From Alphaproteobacteria bacterium (GTDB taxonomy: Bacteria > Pseudomonadota > Alphaproteobacteria > JAJTHO01), in assembly GCA_021297975.1 (NCBI GenBank), contig JAJTHO010000154.1, forward strand, positions 1-7,169: DNA of 7,169 bases, read 5' to 3'. A program made the position numbers and the translations under genes. This document shows positions 1 through 4,901 of the stretch, one piece after another (position 1 is the first letter of the stretch; every line of letters begins with the position of its first letter). The notes beneath the pieces are model-generated. The model did no database searches. It was not told the origin of the DNA and saw only the letters and a list, made by a program, of their open reading frames with translations.

Positions 1-1
1 C

Positions 2-130
2 GAGCGGTCGCTGCGCTCGGTGGTGCTGGCGATGACGGGGATTGCTGCGCTGTTTATTATCGCGCCGCAACCGCTGGTGACGCTATCGGCACAGGCCAGC
101 GCCTCGCTTTTTGCGGGGCTACAGCCATAA
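2..130 (+). CDS. C-terminal end of a membrane protein, possibly NuoN/MrpD-type proton-conducting subunit (5' truncated)
   Basis: Frame 2 is open from the window edge to the TAA at 128-130, giving 42 residues of a C-terminus. The tail has a basic/polar start (ERSLRS), one hydrophobic stretch (VVLAMTGIAALFIIAP), then an Ala/Ser-rich amphipathic end (SAQASASLFAGLQP). This matches the way NuoN (complex I subunit N) and related MrpD/antiporter subunits commonly end: a last membrane helix, a Pro-containing turn, then an Ala-rich helix. The E. coli NuoN end, as I remember it, also has a 'PQPL' after its last helix, and the same four residues occur here. That similarity is short, so the family call is tentative. 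What is solid is the reading frame on the same strand as its neighbours and the ending 48 nt before the next start. Confidence 0.45.
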   Translation, partial: ERSLRSVVLAMTGIAALFIIAPQPLVTLSAQASASLFAGLQP

Positions 131-178
131 GCTAAGTCTCTTGCGCATCGGCTTTTTTTAACGCACATCAGGAAGCCT

Positions 179-775
179 ATGTTCCGCCGCCGCACTGAAA
201 CAACGTTTGTGAAGCGCCTCTCCCAAAGTGTGAGCCGTAAACATGGCGTGCGCCGGTTGCTTGATTATATCCGCCACCGGGCGCTGCGTATTCCCGGCAC
301 ACCGGAAAGCGTGGCGCGGGGCTTGGCAACGGGTGTTGCGGTGTCGTTCACGCCGTTTTTGGGGCTGCACACGCCGCTGGCCTTGGGCGTTGCCTATCTG
401 CTGCGCGGGAACATCATTGCCAGCGCCCTGTCATCGGCGATAGGCAATCCGTTTACGTTTTATTTCATATTCTGGATTGTTTATAATGCCGGAGTGTTTC
501 TTCTAGGGCGCGGGGCGGAGGCGGAGTCGTACACCAGCTTTTTTACGTCCATGATGCATGCACCCTGGACAATGCTGACTGAAAAATTCGACTATTATTG
601 GGATGGTTTTATCCTGCCGATTATGGTTGGATTTCTGCCTGTTGCGGTGGTTGTCTGGTTTCTAACCTATTGGTTCAGCCTGCGGGTGGTAAAACAATAC
701 CAATTCATGCGGCGTAAGCGTATTCAAGCGGCTTTAAAACGCAAAGCGAATGCCAAGGAGGAAACGCTTGTCTAA
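179..775 (+). CDS. DUF2062 family membrane protein
   Basis: This encodes a 198-residue protein of unknown biochemical function in the DUF2062 family (PF09835). The family core is visible at residues 40-112: a Gly/Pro-rich first segment around GVAVSFTPFLGLHTPLALGV, a short basic loop (LLRGN, 74-78), then the IGNPFTFYFIFW motif (88-99), which corresponds to the conserved 'SNPLT' part of the family. Hydrophobic stretches at about 50-75, 92-110 and 144-168 suggest three membrane segments. The N-terminus and the C-terminal tail (RRKRIQAALKRK region) are strongly basic and probably cytoplasmic. The ATG at 179 is preceded by AGGA (170-173) at about 5 nt. The 3' end overlaps the start of pdxJ. DUF2062 genes are, to my recollection, frequent neighbours of acpS-lepB-rnc-era in Alphaproteobacteria, which fits this context. 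The family call is firm; the role is unknown. Confidence 0.88.
   Translation: MFRRRTETTFVKRLSQSVSRKHGVRRLLDYIRHRALRIPGTPESVARGLATGVAVSFTPFLGLHTPLALGVAYLLRGNIIASALSSAIGNPFTFYFIFWIVYNAGVFLLGRGAEAESYTSFFTSMMHAPWTMLTEKFDYYWDGFILPIMVGFLPVAVVVWFLTYWFSLRVVKQYQFMRRKRIQAALKRKANAKEETLV
756..761 (+). promoter_or_regulatory. Ribosome binding site that decides the pdxJ start
   Basis: A consensus Shine-Dalgarno AGGAGG lies 6 nt upstream of the TTG at 768, inside the last codons of the DUF2062 gene. The in-frame ATG at 750 lies upstream of this site, so the AGGAGG would be inside its coding sequence. That favours the TTG as the real start. Confidence 0.75.
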
Positions 776-1484
776 ACAACGCATTCGTCTGGGGCTAAAC
801 ATTGACCATGTAGCAACGCTGCGCAACGCGCGGGGCGAGGGGCGGCCAGATGTGCTGCGCGCGGCGAACAGTGCCGTTGCGGCGGGGGCGGATTCCATCA
901 CGGTGCACCTTCGCGAAGACCGGCGGCATATCAAGGATGCGGATGTGGTTTTGCTGCGCCGCGAGCTTACTGTGCCGCTGAATCTGGAAATGGCGGCAAC
1001 GGAGGAAATGCTGGAGATTGCCTGCGGCCTGCGTCCGGCGTTTGTGTGCCTTGTGCCGGAAAATCGGCTCGAGCTAACCACCGAAGGCGGCCTTGATGTG
1101 GCGGGACAGGCGGCGCGGCTTACGGAGTATATCGCCGCCCTGCGCCGGGAAGGTATCAGTGTTTCCCTGTTCGTTGATGCCGATGCGGGGCAAATTGCCG
1201 CCAGCAAAGCCGTGGGCGCACAGGCGATAGAGCTGCACACCGGCGCGTATTGCCGCAAGCCCGATACGGCGGGGTTTGCAAGACTGGCCGCCGCCGCTGA
1301 GGAGGCGCACGCTCTCAATCTTGCGGTGCACGCCGGGCATGGCATTGATTATGCGACAGCGGCAACCTTGCGCGATTTGCCGTGGCTGGAGGAAGTGAAT
1401 ATTGGTCATTTTTTAATGGCTGAGGCGCTGTTCGTGGGGCTTCCAGAGGCTATCAGGCATATGAATTGCATTTTAAATAAATAA
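768..1484 (+). CDS. pdxJ: Pyridoxine 5'-phosphate synthase
   Basis: PdxJ condenses 3-amino-2-oxopropyl phosphate with 1-deoxy-D-xylulose 5-phosphate to form pyridoxine 5'-phosphate, the last ring-building step of DXP-dependent vitamin B6 synthesis in the cytoplasm. From TTG 768 the protein has 238 residues, close to E. coli PdxJ. Family landmarks are complete: GLNIDHVATLRNARG (9-23), SITVHLREDRRHI (43-55), NLEMAATEEM (72-81), CLVPE (94-98), TTEGGLDVAGQ (104-114), ELHTGAY (155-161), HAGHG (188-192) and the NIGH phosphate-binding stretch. By alignment with E. coli, the catalytic residues are His47, Glu74 and His191. An ATG at 750 would add six residues (MPRRKR) with no counterpart in E. coli PdxJ, and it lies upstream of the perfect AGGAGG; I therefore prefer TTG 768, which overlaps the preceding gene by 8 nt. 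In related genomes acpS often follows soon after; here about 1.6 kb of other DNA intervenes. Confidence 0.95.
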   Translation: MSKQRIRLGLNIDHVATLRNARGEGRPDVLRAANSAVAAGADSITVHLREDRRHIKDADVVLLRRELTVPLNLEMAATEEMLEIACGLRPAFVCLVPENRLELTTEGGLDVAGQAARLTEYIAALRREGISVSLFVDADAGQIAASKAVGAQAIELHTGAYCRKPDTAGFARLAAAAEEAHALNLAVHAGHGIDYATAATLRDLPWLEEVNIGHFLMAEALFVGLPEAIRHMNCILNK

Positions 1485-1489
1485 TTTCT

Positions 1490-1517
1490 TTGAAACGAGT
1501 CGTTTATAGTGTATAAT
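1490..1517 (+). promoter_or_regulatory. Sigma70-type promoter for the orphan gene
   Basis: TTGAAA (1490-1495) and a consensus TATAAT (1512-1517) are separated by 16 nt, in the 59-nt gap after pdxJ. Transcription would begin near 1524, leaving a leader of about 20 nt that contains AAGGG about 8 nt before the ATG at 1544. It is the best sigma70 match I noticed in the window. It would uncouple the orphan gene from pdxJ expression. Confidence 0.7.
1493..1505 (+). promoter_or_regulatory. Palindromic operator candidate inside the promoter
   Basis: AAACGA-G-TCGTTT is a perfect inverted repeat with 6-bp arms and a 1-nt centre. It covers the 3' half of the -35 element and the first part of the spacer. 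A dimeric repressor bound here would block RNA polymerase. No regulator is encoded next to it except possibly the ribbon-helix-helix antitoxin, whose own promoter lacks this sequence. That the palindrome exists is direct observation; that it is an operator is inference. Confidence 0.4.
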
Positions 1518-1543
1518 GTCGCCTTATTGTAAAGGGAAACACC

Positions 1544-1870
1544 ATGACCGCACTTTCAGAACAGCGTTTGCGCGCACTCGTCATGTTTATGGCCGCCTCA
1601 AGAGAGTCGCTCAACGGCTATTATGGCAAGGTTTTTGAGGGGGATACCAATAAAGTAACAATCAATAACATTGATGCGTCTTGGGGCAGATTTCTGGTTG
1701 CCGTGGTTCCAGCAATAGAAACCCCCACTTTCGATGCGGCTGAACGGGCTGAAACGATTTCTGAGTGGTATAAAGGCGAATTTAAACTTGCGGATGCGCC
1801 AGCCTCGTACCGCGGCTCCAGTCAACAAGAGGCGAGCTATAGGGCAATTGTGGCGCAAGGGATAGGCTAA
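1544..1870 (+). CDS. Hypothetical protein; probably the N-terminal part of a gene split by an in-frame stop
   Basis: I do not recognise this 108-residue protein. It starts at ATG 1544, with AAGGG in a good position and a strong promoter just upstream. It has no signal peptide or clear membrane segment. The N-terminal 25 residues look helical (LSEQRLRALVMFMAASRESL). A mixed middle contains NNIDASWGRFLVAVVPAI, and the acidic/aromatic ERAETISEWYKGEF follows. The last part (SSQQEASYRAIVAQGIG) looks like the beginning of a helix that stops abruptly at TAA 1868-1870. The same frame continues open for another 202 codons immediately after the stop, with similar composition. It is AT-richer than the core genes (22 G+C of 60 at 1621-1680 by hand count), consistent with acquired DNA. 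It may be an independent small protein, but a broken or read-through 5' half is at least as likely. Confidence 0.6.
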   Translation: MTALSEQRLRALVMFMAASRESLNGYYGKVFEGDTNKVTINNIDASWGRFLVAVVPAIETPTFDAAERAETISEWYKGEFKLADAPASYRGSSQQEASYRAIVAQGIG

Positions 1871-2476
1871 TTGGCTGGCCTTATAGCTCAGGAACTTGAG
1901 CATGATAAGACGCAGGCAGCAGCAATAACGCCGTTAAAACAACTTGCGGAGGAATCTAAACAACATGCGCTGGCGTTTAAGGGGCTTGCTAAGGATGGCA
2001 ATGGGGCTGATGAGCAACAAACGACAGAAAAATGGACTGAATTTTTTGAGCAACACACCAACCCAAGCGATTATCCCTTTTTCCATAGTAAAATGAATGA
2101 CAGTAAGCCGAATCCCCAAAAACAACCTCTAAATACTGCAACAGGGAGGGCAGAAGAAGCTTTTAAGGATCTAGAATTTACCGCCGTTACAAATTTTGCG
2201 GCCAATGAGGGGGGGAAATCGCAGGATATTTTGGCGAAATTGAAAAAAGCCAAAAGTGATATTGGCGGAACCTTTCAACTAATCAGGCTCTTGGGCGTTC
2301 CTGTGTTGAGTAACGAGCAGGCTGTTAGTAACATATTTGAAACAGCAACCGGTCGTAAGCCGCACAAAATGATAACCACAGTAGTTGCAAAGGTAGCTGG
2401 TTTTTTAAAAGGATCTGATAATCTTCAGCATAATTTTATGGCGCACTTGCCGCATTTCGGTAAGCAGCGCAGTTAA
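1871..2476 (+). CDS. Hypothetical protein; in-frame continuation of the preceding orphan after a TAA
   Basis: This is an unrecognised protein of 201 residues if started at the TTG (1871-1873) that directly follows the preceding TAA. An AAGGG at 1857-1861 lies 9 nt upstream, so reinitiation is possible. The next in-frame ATG is only at codon 75, making TTG the only reasonable start if this is a separate gene. The first 40 residues (AGLIAQELEHDKTQ.., PLKQLAEESKQHALAFKGLAKD) are predicted helical and read as a direct continuation of the helix ending the previous frame. Residues 43-90 are polar and Pro/Asn/Gln-rich, likely a linker. Residues 94-200 are helical with hydrophobic faces (FQLIRLLGVPVL, MITTVVAKVAGFL). 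The pentamer TATGR occurs twice (89-93 and 158-162). There is no signal peptide, catalytic motif or family I can name. The frame is intact to TAA 2474-2476, which argues against old decay. Confidence 0.5.
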   Translation: MAGLIAQELEHDKTQAAAITPLKQLAEESKQHALAFKGLAKDGNGADEQQTTEKWTEFFEQHTNPSDYPFFHSKMNDSKPNPQKQPLNTATGRAEEAFKDLEFTAVTNFAANEGGKSQDILAKLKKAKSDIGGTFQLIRLLGVPVLSNEQAVSNIFETATGRKPHKMITTVVAKVAGFLKGSDNLQHNFMAHLPHFGKQRS

Positions 2477-2486
2477 TCGCCCATGC

Positions 2487-2515
2487 TAGACAACAAACCC
2501 TCCTCGTGATACTAT
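2487..2515 (+). promoter_or_regulatory. Promoter of the toxin-antitoxin pair
   Basis: TAGACA (2487-2492, 5 of 6 to the -35 consensus) and TACTAT (2510-2515, 4 of 6 to the -10) are separated by exactly 17 nt. They lie between the orphan stop and the antitoxin start. The predicted start of transcription, near 2522, leaves a leader of only about 16 nt that holds the AAAGG ribosome binding site (2527-2531, 6 nt before ATG 2538). Because no terminator is visible downstream, this promoter may also transcribe acpS-lepB-rnc-era. Confidence 0.55.
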
Positions 2516-2527
2516 CCTTTATTATCA
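2507..2527 (+). promoter_or_regulatory. Operator candidate for antitoxin autoregulation
   Basis: The inverted repeat TGATA-N11-TATCA spans the -10 element and the predicted start site. A smaller palindrome GATA-C-TATC (2508-2516) is nested in its left half. Type II antitoxins with a ribbon-helix-helix fold normally repress their own promoter by binding such short repeats, so the position is what one would expect. The arms are only 5 bp and could be chance in AT-rich DNA. Confidence 0.35.
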
Positions 2528-2537
2528 AAGGCATTCC

Positions 2538-2810
2538 ATGACGCACCACACCATCTCCCTTCCCAGCCACCTCGAAGGCCACATTGCCGCGCTTGCGGCG
2601 GATAGGGGCGTGTCGTTTGATGCGGCACTCACCGGGGCGTTGGAGGCGTTTTTCGGGTTTGCTGAGCTGGACAAAAACCTGATACATTCCGATTCTATAA
2701 ACGCATTGCAAAAAGAAATGGACGACCGTTTGATGCGTATCAACAGCGGCGTGGACAGATGGGTGAGCGGCGCAGAAGCGGAAGCCTTGATGACGGAAAA
2801 ATTTGGTTAA
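2538..2810 (+). CDS. ParD/CopG-like ribbon-helix-helix antitoxin
   Basis: This is a 90-residue protein with the layout of a type II antitoxin. The N-terminal part fits a ribbon-helix-helix DNA-binding fold: a short strand with alternating residues (HTISLPSHL, 4-12), helix 1 (EGHIAALAADRG, 13-24), a turn beginning VSFDAAL, then helix 2 up to the aromatic FFGF (39-42). The remaining half (LDKNLIHSDSINALQKEMDDRLMRI and the following acidic tail) is mostly helical and charged, as in the toxin-wrapping part of ParD-type antitoxins. The start ATG has AAAGG at 6 nt. The partner toxin gene begins 11 nt after the stop. The expected role is to neutralise the toxin by direct binding and, with it, to repress the promoter upstream. 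The family call rests mainly on fold pattern and gene pairing, because these proteins diverge rapidly. Confidence 0.78.
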   Translation: MTHHTISLPSHLEGHIAALAADRGVSFDAALTGALEAFFGFAELDKNLIHSDSINALQKEMDDRLMRINSGVDRWVSGAEAEALMTEKFG

Positions 2811-2821
2811 GTGATTTTGCA

Positions 2822-3124
2822 ATGACGTATGGCTACCGCTTAACGCCTGCCGCATTGCGGGAATTAGAGGCTGAATTAACCTATTCTCGGTCAAATTGGG
2901 GCGCTAAACATGCCCAATCGTACCGAAGGGAAATTTTTGCGGCGTTGGAAGAAATTGCGCAATTTCCATATGGTTTTCCAGAGCACCCCTTGCTTTCAGG
3001 GGGGTATCGCTATCGCCGTTATAAGGGAACAAATATTCTGTATAAAATAAACGCAATAGAGAATTTTATAGAGGTCATTGGCTTCCCCAGTATCCACCGC
3101 GACATTGCGGGTCTCACCCTATGA
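2822..3124 (+). CDS. ParE/RelE-superfamily toxin
   Basis: This 100-residue protein has the ParE/RelE toxin pattern: strand YRLTPAALRELE (4-15), a helical hairpin through YSRSNWGAKHAQSYRREIFAALEEIAQFP, then the sheet-forming C-terminal half with LLSGGYRYRRYKGTNILYKI, IENFIEVIGF and the terminal HRDI. The 'RYRRYKG..ILYKI' and 'VIGFPSIHRD' segments correspond to the 'R.F.yg.y.ifYrv' and 'vlhqrmd' parts of ParE proteins. ParE members poison DNA gyrase and RelE members cut mRNA on the ribosome; the sequence looks closer to ParE, but the target cannot be read from it. The ATG at 2822 is chosen because it begins just before the first strand and follows the antitoxin stop closely. It has no strong ribosome binding site, so translation is probably coupled. 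An ATG at 2759 in the same frame would overlap the antitoxin by 52 nt and add an unrelated basic leader. The stop TGA overlaps the acpS start. Confidence 0.83.
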   Translation: MTYGYRLTPAALRELEAELTYSRSNWGAKHAQSYRREIFAALEEIAQFPYGFPEHPLLSGGYRYRRYKGTNILYKINAIENFIEVIGFPSIHRDIAGLTL

Positions 3125-3492
3125 TCCTCGGCATTGGCACGGATATGGTAGACACCCGGCGCATTTCGCGCCTCTATGCCCGCTTTGGCGAACGGCTGAC
3201 GGAAAAGCTGCTCAGCGAAGCGGAACGTGCCGCCCTGCGCCCCGGCGACACCGCGCGGCAGCTCGCCAAACGCTTTGCCGCCAAGGAAGCAACCCTCAAA
3301 GCCCTTGGCACAGGGCTGGCACAAGGCTGGCGCTGGCATGACATGGAAATCACCCATGATACGGCCGGGAAGCCGCTGCTGCTCTGCCCAAAGGCTGGAC
3401 AAGGGGTGTGTTTCCATTTAAGCCTCACCGACGAGCCGCCGTATGCACTGGCGTTCGTTGTGATGGAACAGGCGCATGAAGCAACACGATAA
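3121..3492 (+). CDS. acpS: Holo-[acyl-carrier-protein] synthase
   Basis: AcpS transfers the 4'-phosphopantetheine arm from coenzyme A to a serine of apo-ACP, activating it for fatty acid synthesis. The 123-residue length is typical. The N-terminal signature ILGIGTDMVDTRRI (2-15) carries the Mg-binding Asp8. KRFAAKEATLKALGTG (50-65) carries the second metal ligand Glu56 beside Lys55. WRWHDMEI, the GKPLL strand, and HLSLTDEPPYALAFVVME near the C-terminus (family: H-x-S-x-[ST]-D-E) complete the fold. The start ATG overlaps the toxin stop as ATGA, with no good ribosome binding site of its own. Translation therefore probably depends on ribosomes finishing the toxin gene, an unusual dependency for a normally essential enzyme. 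The 3' end overlaps lepB by 17 nt. Confidence 0.95.
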   Translation: MILGIGTDMVDTRRISRLYARFGERLTEKLLSEAERAALRPGDTARQLAKRFAAKEATLKALGTGLAQGWRWHDMEITHDTAGKPLLLCPKAGQGVCFHLSLTDEPPYALAFVVMEQAHEATR

Positions 3493-4228
3493 ACCTAAAG
3501 GTTCTTTTTTCACTGAGACCTTCAAAACCCTGATTTACGCCGGGCTGCTGGCGCTGGTGTTCCGCACGGTTGCGTATGAGCCGTTTAACATTCCCTCCGA
3601 ATCCATGCTGCCGAATTTGCTGATTGGTGATTATCTTTTTGTCTCGAAGCCTTCGTATGGCTACGGCATGTATTCGCCGCCGCTGCCGGTAAAAGCGCTG
3701 GAAAATCGGTTGTTTTTCACGCCGCCCCTGCGCGGGGATATTATTGTCTTTCGCCCTGTATCAAGGCCGGATGTGTCGTATATCAAGCGCTTGATTGGCT
3801 TGCCGGGGGATACGGTGCAGGTGCGCGACAGTATTTTATATCTGAATGGCGAAGAAGTGCCGCGTGCTGCTATCACCGCCTATGTCCATGAACGCCGCCC
3901 CGGCGGATTGCCTGAGCCGATCCCAACGTTCACCGAAACGCTACCCGGCGGCAAAGCCTACACCATTTTAGAGATGGACGGCGATATGGGCGGGCTGGAT
4001 AACACGCCGGTGTTTAAAGTGCCGCCGGGGCATTATTTTTTCATGGGGGATAACCGCGACCGTTCGGCGGACAGCCGCGATCCATCCGTGGGCTTTGTGC
4101 CGGAGGCCAATCTCGTTGGCCGCGCCGATATCTTGTTTTTCTCTGGCAAGCCGGAAGTTGCCTTCTGGGAATTCTGGAAATGGCCGTTTGCAGTGCGTTA
4201 TGACCGACTTCTCCACCGCCTTAATTGA
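3476..4228 (+). CDS. lepB: Signal peptidase I
   Basis: This 250-residue leader peptidase removes signal peptides from exported proteins at the periplasmic face of the inner membrane, using a Ser/Lys dyad. One N-terminal membrane segment (about 16-33) follows a short polar start. The boxes of the family are in order: PSESMLPNLLIGD (40-52) with nucleophile Ser43; RGDIIVF (86-92); YIKRLIGLPGD (102-112) with the general-base Lys104; and GHYFFMGDNRDRSADSR (185-201). A roughly 20-residue insert rich in Tyr/Gly/Pro (61-84) and another before the last box are within the range seen in alphaproteobacterial forms. The ATG at 3476 lies inside the end of acpS and has only a weak GGA upstream, so it is probably translationally coupled. 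The 3' end overlaps rnc by 29 nt. Confidence 0.95.
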   Translation: MKQHDKPKGSFFTETFKTLIYAGLLALVFRTVAYEPFNIPSESMLPNLLIGDYLFVSKPSYGYGMYSPPLPVKALENRLFFTPPLRGDIIVFRPVSRPDVSYIKRLIGLPGDTVQVRDSILYLNGEEVPRAAITAYVHERRPGGLPEPIPTFTETLPGGKAYTILEMDGDMGGLDNTPVFKVPPGHYFFMGDNRDRSADSRDPSVGFVPEANLVGRADILFFSGKPEVAFWEFWKWPFAVRYDRLLHRLN

Positions 4229-4901
4229 GCTGTACGCCCGGCTGGGCTATACCTTTTCGCCTAATGCGCGTATCGAAGAGGCGCTGACGCACAAAAGCTT
4301 TTCCGCGCGCGGGGGCAGGGGGTATGAGCGCCTCGAATTCCTTGGTGACCGGGTGCTCGGCCTCATCATGGCGGAAACGCTGCTGGAGCATTTTGGACAG
4401 GAAGCCGAAGGGGCGATTGCCAAGCGCCATGCCTCGCTCGTCAGCCGGGAAAGCCTCGTCGTGGTTGCCGAACAGCTTGACCTCGCCTCCTTCATTCAAA
4501 TGCCGCGCAGCGAACGGCAAGCCGGGGCAGCCAATCAAGCCAGCGTGCAGGCCGATGCGATGGAGGCGGTTTTGGGCGCGATATACCTCGACGGTGGACT
4601 GGAAGCCGCCCGCAGCGTGATACACCGTTTCTGGCATCCCCTGCTTCACAGCGCGGGCAGCCCGCCGGTGGACGCGAAATCCGCCTTGCAGGAATGGGCG
4701 CAGGGGCTTGGTAAGCCGTTGCCGAGCTATACCCTTGAGGGGCGCAGCGGCGCTGCGCACACGCCACTGTTTACCGTGCGCGTGGAGGTTCAGGGCTTGC
4801 CGCCGTTCAGCGCCGCCGCGGGCTCTAAAAAAGTTGCCGAACAGGCCGCCGCCCAGCACGCATTAACGCACATAAACGAACAGGAAAACCCAATAGCATG
4901 A
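4200..4901 (+). CDS. rnc: Ribonuclease III
   Basis: RNase III cleaves double-stranded RNA, processing rRNA precursors and some mRNAs. The 233-residue protein has a catalytic domain with ARIEEALTHKSF (23-34), the signature YERLEFLGDRVLGL (42-55; Glu43, Glu46 and Asp50 equivalent to E. coli Glu38, Glu41 and Asp45), KRHASLVSRESL (75-86) and QADAMEAVLGAIYLDGG (117-133; Asp119 and Glu122 the remaining metal ligands). A C-terminal double-stranded RNA-binding domain runs from about 157 to 226, starting at DAKSALQEWAQ and including the GSKKVAEQAAAQHAL helix. ATG 4200 is preferred because it gives the usual short lead (about 22 residues) before the EEALTHKS motif. An in-frame start at 4095 would add 35 residues lying within lepB. 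No strong ribosome binding site is seen, which fits coupling to lepB. It overlaps era as ATGA. Confidence 0.94.
   Translation: MTDFSTALIELYARLGYTFSPNARIEEALTHKSFSARGGRGYERLEFLGDRVLGLIMAETLLEHFGQEAEGAIAKRHASLVSRESLVVVAEQLDLASFIQMPRSERQAGAANQASVQADAMEAVLGAIYLDGGLEAARSVIHRFWHPLLHSAGSPPVDAKSALQEWAQGLGKPLPSYTLEGRSGAAHTPLFTVRVEVQGLPPFSAAAGSKKVAEQAAAQHALTHINEQENPIA

Noticed and set aside
123..159. Possible intrinsic terminator before the DUF2062 gene: AGCC...GGCT followed by seven T
   Set aside because: The stem is only about 4 bp with a loop of more than 20 nt. The T-run looks like a terminator tail, but no stable hairpin precedes it.
734..1345. Long minus-strand open frame of 203 codons opposite pdxJ
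   Set aside because: It is the antisense of a well-conserved pdxJ in GC-rich DNA. Its translation is Arg/Ser/Ala-rich with no recognisable motif.
2516..2531. Hairpin CCTTT-ATTATC-AAAGG that would hide the antitoxin ribosome binding site
   Set aside because: The predicted transcription start (about 2522) lies inside the structure, so the left arm would not be in the mRNA unless transcription comes from further upstream.
2759..2821. Longer form of the toxin starting at ATG 2759
   Set aside because: It would overlap most of the antitoxin C-terminus and add a leader (MGERRRSGSL..) unlike ParE proteins. ATG 2822 begins right before the first family strand.
2436..2894. Minus-strand open frame of 152 codons across the antitoxin
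   Set aside because: The plus strand carries a well-formed antitoxin with promoter and ribosome binding site. The reverse frame has no family features and no good start signals.
1485..3120. Insertion sequence or integrase-borne island between pdxJ and acpS
   Set aside because: I found no transposase, integrase, terminal inverted repeats or flanking direct repeats at the edges of the block.
4095..4199. Longer form of RNase III starting at ATG 4095
   Set aside because: The extra 35 residues come from the out-of-frame lepB sequence encoding its conserved last part and do not resemble RNase III N-termini.
4221..4859. Long minus-strand open frame of 212 codons opposite rnc
   Set aside because: rnc is unambiguous on the + strand with all catalytic residues; the reverse frame is a low-complexity shadow.
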